DNA from: Lepidostoma basale
Taxonomy: Eukaryota; Arthropoda; Insecta; Trichoptera; Lepidostomatidae
Direction of reading: 5' to 3'
Length of the DNA: 64,000 bases
NCBI GenBank assembly: GCA_022606425.2
Contig: JAHDVF020000493.1
Span: 310,001-374,000, forward strand
The translations under genes and the position numbers were made by a program. This document shows positions 44,020 to 53,869 of the stretch, piece by piece. The notes under the pieces are model-generated. The model worked only from the letters and a program-made list of their open reading frames with translations, had not been told where the DNA came from and made no database searches. Within the stretch, counting starts at the first letter, position 1, and every line of letters begins with the position of its first letter.

Positions 44020-44665
44020 AACTAACTAACTAACCTCCGGAGGGGTAGGCAGAAGGAATGGACCACAACATTGTTCTGTCCTGACATACTTTTCTCGCTT
44101 CCTCTACATTCGTACATCGTTTCCTTCGCGCACGTAGATTTCTCCGACTCCTTACATTACCAACATGTAATATTTGGTTGATTTGATCGTGCCATGTTTT
44201 CCTCGGCCTTCTACTATTTCTAGCTCCGTTCAAATCGTTTAATTATACTTTCTTCGCCATTCTGTCTTCATTCATTCTTTCCGTGTGTCCAAATATTTCA
44301 TTATTTTGTTTATAACACTTGCATTCACTTCTTATATTTGCATTTGACACCTTATCATATACAGATTAACTACACATTCGTCTAAAAGATCTTATGTCTA
44401 CTGCATTTATTCTACTTTTGCCAGATCCATGCTTCCACTTCCATACATTCTGTCTTCATTCATTCTTTCCGTGTGTCCAAATATTTCATTATTTTGTTTA
44501 TAACACTTGCATTCGCTTCTTATATTTGCATTTGACACCTTATCATATACAGATTTACTACACATTCGTCTAAAAGATCTTATGTCTACTGCATTTATTC
44601 TACTTTTGCCAGATCCATGCTTCCACTTCCATACTCGTACATAGGAGTTGGCACAAGAAGCTTAG
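44020..44665 (-). mobile_element. LINE-T 3' part with 188-bp internal tandem duplication
   Basis: The minus frame at 44030-44233 reads [58 protein letters not shown]. Upstream, 44258-44445 is repeated almost identically at 44446-44633 (CATTCTGTCTTCATTCATTC starts each). The duplicate unit covers the RSLRR...RWFGH-coding region. Confidence 0.85.
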
Positions 44666-44667
44666 CT

Positions 44668-45030
44668 TTTTTGAATGGCTTTTGCATGCGATGAATTTGC
44701 ATCTCTGCTTTTTTGGATAGGCCTCGTTTGCGTTGTTTAGGAAAACGTACATTTTATGGAAATTTACTTTCATGTCATTATGAGTTTATATTTGTTATTC
44801 ATGGTATTTGATAAGTACTCTAGCAAGCAAATCACACTTATAAAATATAATGAATCTTAAATGAACACTTTTCAATATTGAAAAACACATTGATAAATGA
44901 TATAAATGTATATCTGTATATGATAAGAGTATTAAATGCAAATATAAGATGTAAATGTGCGAATAAAATTATTGTTAACGAAATAATTAAAGAACAATGG
45001 TATAGCGTGTATAGGTATGTTAACGATATA
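44668..45030. other. AT-rich, nothing recognised
   Basis: No gene or known repeat; short frames only. Confidence 0.35.
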
Positions 45031-45034
45031 ACCG

Positions 45035-45235
45035 AAAACCGGGGAAACCTTGGCACGATTAAATCAATCAAATATTAAATGTTGGCCACGAGAGGAGTCG
45101 GAGAAATCGACGTGCATGGATGACAAGATGTATGAAGGTTGCGAAAGAGCGAGAAGTATGTCAGGAAAGAACAATGGGGCAGTCCCAGAGTTCTGCCTAC
45201 CGCTTCGAAGAGACGGCGTGATGGTTAGCTATTGA
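45035..45235 (+). mobile_element. LINE-T 3' end, decayed
   Basis: [14 protein letters not shown] (from [14 protein letters not shown]), then GGAGTCGGAGAAATCGACGT and TCTGCCTACCGCTTCG, ending GGCGTGATGGTTAGCTA. Confidence 0.7.
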
Positions 45236-45339
45236 TTTGTACAATGATAGTATGTTACTCCTACCATATATTGTGAAACACTGTTCAATTATTGGTTTTG
45301 GTCATCGCGTTGACCAATGTGCCACAAAAAATGACAACA

Positions 45340-46345
45340 AACTAAGAGTCACACAGATAATCATCACAGCAATGGAGAGAGCCATGTTCAAATCAAATCA
45401 AATCAAATCAAATCAGTTTATTTCGAAATTAATTTTAATGCATCTATTGAGAACAGGTAAAATAATACATTGGGTATAGTATACTACCAGAAACGCACGA
45501 GAGATGGTTCGACATTAAGAAGACAGGATACTCTCCAGAATTAGGAGTATTTGCCTTCTGGACGTACTTTCACTAATATGAAAGACGTCGATCTCCAAAG
45601 AGACGGTGTTCAGCAAATTAATTGCTCCTCCCACCGGTGTCACCAGAGGCAGGTTGGTTTTGGCGGCCGGTAGGTAAAACAATCTATACTATCTATCAGG
45701 GACAAAAAGCCGAACACCCTCCAGCAAGGCCGTTCTCGAAATATCCCCTGAGTAATCTAAAGAAATGGGTTATGAGATGCCCATCTCTTCAAAGCTGCAG
45801 AGAGTTGACCCCAAGCATTCCCAAAAGAAATGCCGTGGGATAGAGCCATACTCCCTCATGTAGAGATACCTCAGAAGTTTTTTCTGAACCCTCTCCAGCA
45901 TAATGGAATATCTCGCCTAGTGAGGACTTCATATCACAGAACCACTTTCGAGTCTGCTCCGAACCAATGCGTTGATGTTAGGTATCAGCTTACGGGAAAG
46001 AGTCAGAAATGAGGACATACGAGCTAGAACAAAGGTCTTCGACGTCATCAAGTTGACCCCAACCCTTGTGTACAAAAAAGTGCCAACAGCTGAGAGTCAC
46101 GGATTTAAGTGGCGTTGGGCGGAATACGTCGCTTGTGACCCAGATGAGAAATGGACATGGCGAGTGCTGTGCTGGTGCCCGAGGACGGCAAAGCTTGGAT
46201 TTGGGCGCCATAATTGTGTTGGCGCGACGTTATCCGGAATAATGCAGGAAGTGCCTTGATGAGGATCGCTCAGGATAGAAAGTAGTGAAAATACCAGAAT
46301 GCCTACGTCCAGGACTGAACAGTTACAAGAGACTGAAGAAGAAGA
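45340..46345 (+). mobile_element. LINE-R split by LINE-J
   Basis: Left part: NKLRVTQ, then AMERAMF. Right part from 45980: ISLRERVRNEDIRARTKVFD, a GFKWRWAEYVACDPDEKWTW-like block, ending GACTGAAGAAGAAGAAT. ATGTT is duplicated at the junctions (45384-45388 and 45975-45979); removing the insert restores GCCATGTTAGG. Confidence 0.88.
45389..45974 (-). mobile_element. LINE-J 3' end inside LINE-R (586 bp)
   Basis: The tail (CAAAT)n in plus view is at the left edge. The complement encodes NALVRSRLESGSVI at the right edge, then PSHSMLERVQ-like, LPAARTNLPLVTPVGGA-like and ISEEVRPEGKYS-like pieces. 5'-truncated, flanked by a 5-bp duplication. Confidence 0.88.
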
Positions 46346-46790
46346 ATACTTAATAGGTAGCTGATATTGTTATATATTTCAATTATGAATATTTAATAAA
46401 GTAAATGTATTTTAAGATCATTAGTTAGATTTACGTAATTAATGATCACTTCCGTATATTAGAAAGTAGTGTTGTTATGATGATTACTATAGGAGCTATT
46501 TCTCTTAGTTTCTACTACGCTATATTGCTTAGAATTGCGTAACGACCGGAATTTGAATGCAAAATATTTGCCGTAAGACGAATTGAAATGACGGATACGT
46601 TTTTGTTATCATAAAGTGAATAATGCAATAATTATACAAAAAGATTCATAAAGATACAAAAACGCTTAGATAAGCAATCAAATAAAATTTTTAATATTTA
46701 TAACATTAAAAGGAAAATGCTACGTCATTTTAAATAATACATTTTAACTCTAACTAACTAAACAATAATAAAATAAAACGATGTTTTTTT
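46346..46790. other. AT-rich, nothing recognised
   Basis: No gene or known repeat. Confidence 0.35.
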
Positions 46791-46849
46791 TAACTGTTAA
46801 TTTATAAAACTCTGTTTATGTGTATCACAATTTTAATTTTTTATTTTTA

Positions 46850-46885
46850 GACAGCTGTTTCGTCAACCTATGTTGACATCATCAG
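46850..46885 (-). ncRNA. Candidate hammerhead core, HR-A (consensus-like)
   Basis: CUGAUGA, extra U, perfect stem II GUCAAC-AUAG-GUUGAC, GAAAC, palindromic ACAGCUGU, C17 at 46850. Bases next to the core that would form stem I pair poorly because the usual GCG is missing. Confidence 0.55.
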
Positions 46886-47025
46886 GTGTAATAATTATTT
46901 ATCAACTGTTAAAATTAAATTTTTGTGATTTTTTTAACCTTTATGTACGCATTGAAATTAATACACAAAAAGGTTCGAAAAATCACGAAAATTTCATTTT
47001 AACAGTTGATAAATTATTGTAACAC

Positions 47026-47061
47026 TTGATGATGTCAACATAGATTGACGAAACAGCTGTA
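47026..47061 (+). ncRNA. Hammerhead-like core, HR-A right arm, mutated
   Basis: UUGAUGA (C3 to U), stem II GUCAAC-AUAG-AUUGAC, GAAAC, ACAGCUGU, then A in place of C17. Confidence 0.4.
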
Positions 47062-47159
47062 GAAAAATAAAAAATAAAAAATAATAATCGTGGAATGTAA
47101 ACAGAGTTTTATGATTTAACATTTAATAATGTTGAAGTATCATAGTGTTTCGGCCAAAA

Positions 47160-47270
47160 CAATGGATGTTTTATTTTTACTAACTACTTCCACTTATTCT
47201 TTTTATTTCGACAGCGACCGGCTTCGCCAGGCTGGCTGGCATTGATCAGTCTGCACCCAGTATTGTAGAT
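47160..47270 (-). mobile_element. HR-F repeat, copy 2
   Basis: Carries the family 3' part TGTCGAAATAAAAAGAATAA, GTGGAAGTAGTTAG. The motif at 47216-47249 reads CUGAUCAAUGCCAGCCAGCCUGGCGAAGCCGGUC in short blocks: CUGAU, CAAU, GCCAG/CUGGC stem II, GAAGC in place of GAAAC, CGGUC. Two core changes make it inactive as read. Confidence 0.6.
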
Positions 47271-48190
47271 GTTTTGTTTTAGCCACGGGCTAGTCAAGAC
47301 CCTCAGTAATGAGGAAACGAAGAAAGAAGAAGAAGAAAACATTCGCCACAGTGATCGCCAATGTCGGGCAATAAGATAAATGTTAGCACTACAAGAAGAA
47401 GAATCGATTACTTAAAGATACAAAATATTCAAAACATTACTTCAATGGAAATAAATCGTTTGGAAGCCATCCTGTCATCTTTGTTCTTCTCGCGATATTC
47501 ATGATTCTCCTATTCGGTAAAACAAACTGACTTCAAAACTCGTTTCATTCGAACACGTGACGTTATCAATAGCGCGATAACGCGGCTGACGAAATATATT
47601 CATGTCGAATTGTGCCCTTTCACACACAATCACTCATCATCAATCAGCGGGGCAAACAGCTTACTCCTGGGGAGACGTCGCCTCTCCAGCATCCGAGACA
47701 CGCCATTCAGATGAATACTTTATCTCGGCGCAATTGTCACACTTGTTCTCTTTGAATTCAATTCGCTACGTCGATTTTTCATAACCGAATTTACATACTG
47801 GTCACTCAATGTCCGAAGAACACTCTTTGTTGCTTATTAAGTGCCTTAATAAATGTATAAACGAATACAATGTATGAGGTGACGGGATTTGAGTAAGCGT
47901 TAAATGCAACGTGTTTACAAACAATAAATGTATCGCGGAGAATCTTTATGGGAAAAGGAATGATCGGCGAAGAAAACAAAAGGAATATAAATGATCGTGT
48001 CTCGGGTCGTGTCAAATCTCAGTCGAGATTCTGATATCCTGGAGATGTAACTAATAAAGATGCTGCCCGAGGGTGAATCCCAATTCTAGGGGAAGCATTC
48101 AACAATGAATTGTACAAAGGTTTACCTACCAAGGGTGTTAGTCGGTTGAAACATCTCGTTAATGGATATACTATACGCCAATACTTTTAA
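47271..48190. other. No gene recognised
   Basis: 47560-47780 is less AT-rich and has a 60-codon frame (MSNCALSHTITHHQSAGQTA). It may be single-copy, but nothing supports a gene. Confidence 0.35.
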
Positions 48191-48194
48191 ATGG

Positions 48195-48440
48195 TCCATT
48201 GTTTTGGCAAAAACACTATGATAATTTAACATTATAAACTGTTAAATTAAAAAACTTTGTTTTATGTATCACAATTGTATTTTTATTTCGTCAACCTATG
48301 TTAACATCATCAGGTTTTACAATAATATTTTTGTATCACATAATGATGTCAACATAGGTTGACGAAACAGCTGTCGCGAAAAATAAAAATACAATTGTGA
48401 TATACAAAATAAAGTTTTTTTAATAATTCAATACTTTTTT
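48195..48440. mobile_element. HR-A element, partial cores
   Basis: Left arm lacks the CAGCTG segment (TTATTTCGTCAACCTATG). The right arm at 48341-48375 has AAUGAUG, stem II and GAAACAGCUGUC intact. The flank GTTTTGGCAAAAACACTATG precedes it. Confidence 0.7.
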
Positions 48441-48584
48441 AAAAAAAAAATTTAACAGTTCAATACTTTTAAATAATTTTAAAATGCAAACAGTTTTTAT
48501 AAGATATAAATACCTAGTAAATTTACGACAGAAATGTCATGGCATTTATTTATTCTAAATTAAAAATTCTGTTTTAGATAAACT

Positions 48585-48702
48585 TAAGGCGTTCAAACTG
48601 TAGAATTCCATAATAAATAAATAAAAATTGTGAATCAAAACACTGTTTTTTCCACTTTTGAATTTATTTTTACGACATGTTTCGAAGGCTTTACACTTTA
48701 AA
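48585..48702 (-). mobile_element. HR-C repeat with half ribozyme motif
   Basis: Minus strand: AAAGCCUUC, GAAAC, AUGUC with C17 at 48674, then AAATAAATTCAAAAGTGGAA. The 5' core half is replaced by AACUAUUUAAAG. It faces away from the HR-C copy at 49292 across the R-body. Confidence 0.6.
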
Positions 48703-48739
48703 TAGTTATATAAATCGTATATATATATATTTTTTTAAT

Positions 48740-49280
48740 GTATACGTAAACTTGTATACGAATACTGGATTTCACCCATTGCAGGTTGTCAATTCATGAT
48801 TTAATTGTATTTTAACATATATACAACTTCCAAAAAAAACAACAACAAAAAAAATGGTCAGACATGGTCATAAGAAAGGTGGAAGGGGGAATGTTGTAAT
48901 TACATAAAGTGTGCACTTAACCCAACCAATGACAGGTCATTCAGACGACCTTCGTGGCAGAGTGGTAAGAGCTCTGATTCCCATTCCGAAGGTTCTGGGT
49001 TCGATTCCCGGCGATGGCAGTGTGATTGTCACATTGTCTTTGGTCTGGCGTAGTATTCACGTGACAATAAAATGGCGATAGATTGGCTACCTGTCACATG
49101 TCACGAGAATCAATATATCAGCTTAAAAAAAATGTATACTGTAATTGGGTTCAAGCAACCTGTTGTATACGTAAAAAAAAAAATAAAAAAAATAAAAAAA
49201 AATAAGTCCTGTAAACACCTTGATCAACCATATTCAGTTTCCAGTTTGCATCTTCGTCTCTATTGAGATACAATTAAACA
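48740..49280 (+). mobile_element. R-body repeat split by SINE S1
   Basis: AATACTGGATTTCACCCATT, ACATATATACAACTTCCAAA, GGGGAATGTTGTAATTACAT up to GACAGGTCAT (48950), then S1, then AAGTCCTGTAAACACC and TGCATCTTCGTCTCTATTGA. HR-C motifs flank both sides in inverted order. Confidence 0.75.
48954..49204 (+). mobile_element. SINE S1 inside R-body
   Basis: GACGACCTTCGTGGCAGAGTG holds a perfect box A (TGGCAGAGTGG). GGGTTCGATTCCC is box B. The body and tail (TACTGTAATTGGGTTCAAGC) end in an A-rich run at 49170-49204. Confidence 0.9.
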
Positions 49281-49291
49281 TATGTATATCG

Positions 49292-49333
49292 TTCTCCCGA
49301 TGATGATGTAAAGCCTTCGATACATGTCGAGAA
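49292..49333 (+). ncRNA. Hammerhead-like motif, HR-C copy 3
   Basis: CCGAUGA in place of CUGAUGA (U4 to C), shortened stem II, GAUAC in place of GAAAC, AUGUC with C17 at 49328. Stem I is perfect over five pairs (UUCUC with GAGAA). Confidence 0.45.
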
Positions 49334-49384
49334 AAATAAATTCAAAAGTGGAAAAAACAGTCAGTAAATTAATAAAAAAAATCG

Positions 49385-49885
49385 TTATCTTTCTAACTTA
49401 CTAACCATCGCGTCGTCTTTCAGAAGCCACACTGTTATTTCCTGGCTTACTTCTCTCGCTTTCTCTAAATCCATACATCGAGTAATGCACGCACGCGACT
49501 CCTTACGTGGCCAACATTTAATATTTGAAATATTAATTTGGTTTTTTGAAATTTCATGGTAGAATTTAATTATAAATAATGAAAAAAAAATTAATAGGTA
49601 CCTATATATTTAGTTAAAATCCAATTATGTTTGTGTCTTCGACCGGTTTCGGCAACTCGCGTTTCTTTATTTAATATGTGATTGATTTATTTGCATTTGA
49701 CACATACGAGTATATCATATACGGATTTATCACACATTCGTTTAAGAGATCTCATTTCTACTGCATTTATTATACTTTCATCCTTATTTTGTCAGTTCCG
49801 TGATACACTTTTATACGTAAGAGTCGGCCCAAGAACAGCATTTTGAACTGCCATTTTAGCAATTTTGGGATAGACTTTAGAATCT
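49385..49885 (-). mobile_element. LINE-T split by an HR-I element
   Basis: Left: CTAACCATCGCGTCGTC terminus to ACATTTAATATTTGA. Right from 49669: GATTGATTTATTTGC, TTAAGAGATCTCATTTCTAC, GTAAGAGTCGGCCCAAGAAC. A coding decay of the usual LINE-T order. Confidence 0.75.
49529..49668 (-). mobile_element. HR-I element, 140 bp, with 13-bp target duplication
   Basis: Minus strand starts AAGAAACGCGAGTTGCC, then GAAAC, ACCGGU, C (the 3' half of a hammerhead core), then GAAGACACAAACATAATTGG. ATTTAATATTTGA (49516-49528) and ATTTAATATGTGA (49669-49681) flank it, a 13-bp duplication with one mismatch, as left by retrotransposition. Confidence 0.7.
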
Positions 49886-49889
49886 AAAA

Positions 49890-50490
49890 TAGAAAAAAAT
49901 ATCAACAATTATTCAAGTGCTTGGGAGATAATTAAAAATCTCTCAGCCACAGTATTCCGTTTGTTATTAATCAACCATGAACCCCAGTATTTACATCACC
50001 TATGTATATTTCCCTCCATAACCTCATTTATATTCAGAGGTGCAAGCATACAATTGATATAACAGCTCTATTCACCAAACAATGCGATATCTTAAAATGT
50101 ACGAGTATTTACATTAAACTTCTCAGTTATTAATGCGTTTTTACTCTTGGGTCCTTTTGTCGGAGATTAATTAAAGGGCGTACAATAAACACAGAATGAT
50201 GAATGCAATAACGACCTTCGAATGAGCAATATCCATTCTAATGACCTGCTATTAATACTTGAATCTTAAGTGGCTTACAATGGTGTGAACGCATGGGTCA
50301 AGATATTATTTATCCCTTATTACAATGTGAAAACGATATTTTATTGTCCACCGTGCATTGTAGTCATATCTTGAGAACATTTTAAAACTTTTAATTCAAT
50401 GCCAGAGACATTAAAATCATATTCACTGTATTAATCAAATTTGGACAATTGGGGAAATGATTGGACCGCTTTTATATATAAGTATTCATG
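49890..50490. other. No gene recognised
   Basis: Unique-looking AT-rich DNA without supportable features. Confidence 0.35.
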
Positions 50491-50494
50491 GACA

Positions 50495-50600
50495 AAATAT
50501 AGACATGATTAGATTCACAGACGACATCGCTTTGATTGCGAAAGCGAAGGCGAACTAGTAAAAGCATTGGAAAACATGGAGAGTATCCAAAATAGTAAAT
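50495..50600 (+). mobile_element. LINE reverse-transcriptase fragment
   Basis: Translates to GQNIDMIRFTDDIALIAKAK and, after stops, KHWKTW. FTDD in this context is the RT catalytic Y-x-DD box with Phe first, followed by the usual ALIA. About 35 codons only. Confidence 0.65.
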
Positions 50601-50701
50601 AATGTACTATATATCACGAGAGTTAGTAAATATAACTGAAGTGACAACAGCATGTTTACAATGAATATCTATCAATCAAAAAAAAACATTAATCATAAAC
50701 T

Positions 50702-50883
50702 AAGGGCAAGATTGAGGGTCGACGAGGTGTTGGGCGAAGGCGGGTTTCCTGGCAGAGGAACATCCGAGAGTGGACGGGGCTGAGGACCGTGGGGGAGCTG
50801 TTCCGAGCTGCCCAGGACGGGGAGGCCTACTCAAGGGTGATAGTCAACGTTGGGGAGACCTGACAGGACACGGAAAGAAGAAG
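50702..50883 (+). mobile_element. GC-rich LINE 3' end, 182 bp, in HR-A
   Basis: Encodes GKIEGRRGVGRRRVSWQRNI, REWTGLRTVGELFRAAQDGE, AYSRVIVNVGET-stop, then GAAAGAAGAAG. GRRG.GRRR.SW..N...W is a frequent insect LINE ending. AATCATAAACT is duplicated on both sides (50691-50701, 50884-50894). Open frame nearly intact, so recent. Confidence 0.88.
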
Positions 50884-51115
50884 AATCATAAACTGTTAAA
50901 TTAAAAACTTTGTTTTATGTATTGCAATTGCATTTATATTTTACGCAACATCTGTTTCGTCAACTCATGTTGACATCATCTAGTGTCAACGTAGGTTGAC
51001 GAAACAGCTGTCGCGAAAAATAAAAAAACAAATTTGTGATACTATAAACAGCGTTTTATAATTTACGAGTTAATAATGTTGAAGTGTCTTAGTATTTCGG
51101 CCAAAACAATGGACT
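50884..51115. mobile_element. HR-A fold-back element
   Basis: Left minus motif CUAGAUGAUGUCAAC with GAAACAGAUGUU, and right plus motif with GAAACAGCUGUC lacking the CUGAUGA box. The flank GTTGAAGTGTCTTAGTATTT follows. Confidence 0.7.
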
Positions 51116-51140
51116 AACATGAATCATGTTGTTAATATTG

Positions 51141-51345
51141 TAAAGGAAATGTATGTTTTCTAGAAGTTTTATTATATTTGATGTGAATGACATATTTCGC
51201 CTGTCTAAAGTATTATCAAATGTTATTATGCCTTAGACAGGCGAAACATGTCAATCCCATAAAATATAATAAAACTTCTAGAAAACTGACGTTTTTATTC
51301 GTATTAATTATTAAATATGGAGTTTTACATAATTGTTCAAGAAAC
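51141..51345. mobile_element. HR-D inverted pair
   Basis: Left arm TTTTCTAGAAGTTTTATTAT ... GACATATTTCGCCTGTCTAA. Right arm TTAGACAGGCGAAACATGTC ... CTAGAAAACTGACGTTTT. A foldable hairpin of about 150 bp. The right motif keeps stem II (GCCUU-AGACA-GGC), GAAAC and AUGUC. Confidence 0.7.
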
Positions 51346-51419
51346 AATAAATTTGGAGATTTACATTTTTGTTCAAGAAACAATAATTATTTTAATGTAT
51401 TTTACTCATTTGCGTTCAT

Positions 51420-51610
51420 TTCCATACAGAAATCCGAAGAATTTGCGAGGCTGATGACATTGTCAGATGGGGGCGCCAAAGAAGAGATACTGGAACGAGC
51501 ATGCCTCTCGTATGCATGAATATAGTATCCCAAAGATAAGTCAAGGCAGTCAACGGGAGGGTTCCCGAAAAGATGGCGAGATAGTTGTCTGTCCACTTAC
51601 CAGGAGGATG
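51420..51610 (+). mobile_element. LINE-K-type 3' end
   Basis: Broken frames: EIRRICEADDIVRWG-like, RRRYWNEHASRMHEYSIPKI, then KRWRDSCLSTYQEDED-like. Same order as LINE-K, but sequence diverged. Confidence 0.7.
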
Positions 51611-51658
51611 AAGATGCAACCAATAACAGGTCATTTATTTATTCATAATTTGGGGGTT

Positions 51659-52193
51659 TGTGGTGAGAGTTAAAAGCAGTGGAGGTTTCAGCGTTTATTG
51701 CAGGTCACAAGTAATCATACGTTACAGTATTATGTACTCGTAATGGAGCGTGGCTGGAGGTCGATAGCAGCGGGGCGGAGTCCGGGTGGTGAGCAGTAGA
51801 GGAGGATGGCTCGCTGGGCAGTAGCGTCGGTCGGCTGGAGCGAAGATTCGTCGGAAGTTAAGTCGTAGCAGTGTAGACAGTTGTGTAGCTCGGTAGGAAG
51901 GTCGGAGGTTTCTCGTACGTAGACTTGACGGCGTAGACTCGTGTCGATTAGAAGTCGCAATACTGACTGACGTATCGGGTGGTCGGAAGTACCGCTTTTA
52001 TATGCTTTGCTTTCCATTGAACGCGATGCCCTGCTCTAGTGACCTAGTGACCAAACTGAATAAATTTGGGCCCCGACTTAGCAGTTTTGATAAGTAGGTC
52101 CTGAGTCAGGCGTTTTGTGTACTATATTTCATCATGAAATGTGCTGGTTCAGCGTCGAAGTCCACTTATGTGGATCACCTACAATAAAAAAAA
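51659..52193 (-). mobile_element. Possible solo LTR
   Basis: A GC-richer block bounded by TGTGGTGA and TCACCTACA. On the minus strand it has CATATAAAAGCGG (TATA-like, near 52000), a GC-rich leader, and AATAAACGCTGAAACC (polyadenylation-like, near 51700) before the end. This is the order expected of an LTR promoter and R region. No target duplication is visible and no internal retrotransposon is next to it, so this is tentative. Confidence 0.4.
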
Positions 52194-52224
52194 CTTTATT
52201 GAAGGTTAAGACGTTAACAATTTG

Positions 52225-52925
52225 GAATTCCAATAAATTCTAATACCATGGATTTAAATCCCTGGTGTTAGTCTTTTTTATAAAGCGATAACCTTGCAAT
52301 TGAATAAACAACGCTGTTTTTATTCGACTTTATTTATTAAATATTTTTTTTAAATAAAAATATCAAAAACACGACATGTTTCTAAGGTGACCTCTATCCT
52401 CAGGTTGCACTTGAACTTGGACTTGGAATAGGATTTTCTGGCTTACAGAGGTTCAGCTCATGTGGCTATTCCTCTTACGTCTGATGGGAACATTGTTGGA
52501 ACGTGATTTGGTGGGTTGTTAGTTTATGCGGGGGCATGATTTGTGTGGCCCGGATTGTTCCTCTGAAGGAGGGTCGATTTTGGGCGCTTGTGGCGGCTGG
52601 AGGTATTTGGGTCGTAATTTGAGTCGTATTTGGTCGTTAGGATGTGAAGAGAGTCCTTTGTAAAAACGTTCGGCAGGTTTCAGAATGAATTCATTTATGT
52701 ATCATCGGGAAGTAAATATATAACTGTTATATACAATATTTACACCTGAGGGTGGAGGTCACCTCTGGTACATGTCGTATTTTTGATAATTTTATTTTAT
52801 TAAAAATATTTAATAAATAAAGTGGAATAAAAAACAGCGTTTTTTATTCAATTCCATGGTTATTGCTTTATAAAAAAGACTAACAACAGGGATTTAAATC
52901 AATGGTATTAGAATTTATAACACAA
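52225..52925. mobile_element. HR-B composite with inverted ribozyme-like ends
   Basis: The outer parts 52230-52403 and 52746-52925 are inverted copies (AATAAAGTGGAATAAAAAAC, ATAAAAAAGACTAACA), each with a hammerhead-like motif at its inner edge. Between them lies a 340-bp GC-richer spacer (TGTGGCCCGGATTGTTCC) not seen elsewhere in the window. The spacer could be captured sequence or the element body. Confidence 0.65.
52373..52403 (-). ncRNA. Hammerhead-like motif, HR-B
   Basis: CUGAGGA (fits CUGANGA), extra U, stem II AGAGGU/ACCUUA (degraded; the mate copy has ACCUCU), GAAAC, palindromic ACAUGU, C17 at 52373. Stem I is weak. The mate at 52746-52776 plus has CUGAGGG and GUAC in place of GAAAC. 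Confidence 0.5.
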
Positions 52926-53038
52926 TATCCAATAAGAACCTTAAATAGCTGATTATTATGAAGAAGGAATCTGGTCTTGTCCAGGCTTGAACGCAAATAC
53001 CCTGGGTAAGAAGCCAAGCATTCTATCCCCTAGACCAC
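52905..53038 (-). mobile_element. SINE S2 copy
   Basis: Reverse of S2: GAAGAAGGAATCTGGTCTTG, TCCAGGCTTGAACGC (box B changed), CATTCTATCCCCTAGACCAC. Confidence 0.75.
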
Positions 53039-53039
53039 T

Positions 53040-53868
53040 AGTTTTGTTTTTAAAACTATACGAAAAATAAGATGTATATATTTACTAGAAATTTATTTAT
53101 TTTTGAGTATTCGAAATTGTTCTAAGAGTTGAGAGAAATGTGATTTATTTTTTAAATATGGTTTGTGAATGGGTGGGTACTCTTGCTATCTGCGGCAGTC
53201 ATCTGTGAACTAATGCAATAAACATCCCTAGAATCAACCCTAGTCGACAGCATGAGGTGGTAATGACCTAAAATGTGAACCATCAAAACACAGCCACGCT
53301 CAATCGCTCTGCTGGCATTGTATTGCGTATCATCTTTTTTTTGTATCTTGTCTTAGGGGTTGAAAACGCAGTGCTTCTCAAACAGCGGGAACGATAGGTG
53401 TAGCTAAATATTTGATATTTTTTATATTTTAAATACTTTATAATGGTGTAGCTAAATATTTAAAAATAATAAATGCTGTTAATTTAATTTTCTTGATAGA
53501 AGGTCGTTGTTAACAAAAAATTATAATAATAAAATCTATTATAACATACTCGTATATAATATTTAGTATTATTCCGATGTTAGCTTCGACCGTATTCGGC
53601 ATATCGTTTAAATCTAGACCAGATGATGAATATTTTATTTCCATTTTTTACTTTGTACAATATTTATATTTGAATTACCGCTAAATGGTAATTATATTTC
53701 AAGACAAGTTTCGCTTGAATCCAAGCTCGATTGGGGCAATATATGAACCTCTCATGTTGCTCCGATGTAGCTTGAGTATTGGTGCTTCATATAAATATGC
53801 ACTACATACAAGCTTTTTTATCGTATGTAAATTGTACAAAATAATGAAATGTGTGCGTTCAGGTGAAA
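53040..53868. other. No gene recognised
   Basis: A weak HR-I/HR-G-like relic (GACCGTATTCGGCATATCG) lies at 53588-53606. The rest is unassigned. Confidence 0.4.
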
Positions 53869-53869
53869 T

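Larger units (their letters stand above)
46791..47150. mobile_element. HR-A fold-back, longest copy (about 360-bp hairpin)
   Basis: Outer arms (AAAACTCTGTTTATGTGT and ATGTAAACAGAGTTTTATGA), ribozyme arms and inner arms (TATTTATCAACTGTTAAAAT and ATTTTAACAGTTGATAAATT) all mirror each other around about 46970. Nearly the whole element could fold as one long RNA stem. The flank GTTGAAGTATCATAGTGTTT follows. Confidence 0.8.

Noticed and set aside
48954..49030. Possible tRNA gene
   Set aside because: Box A and box B are good, but the same head occurs in seven copies, each followed by the same non-tRNA body, so it is a SINE.
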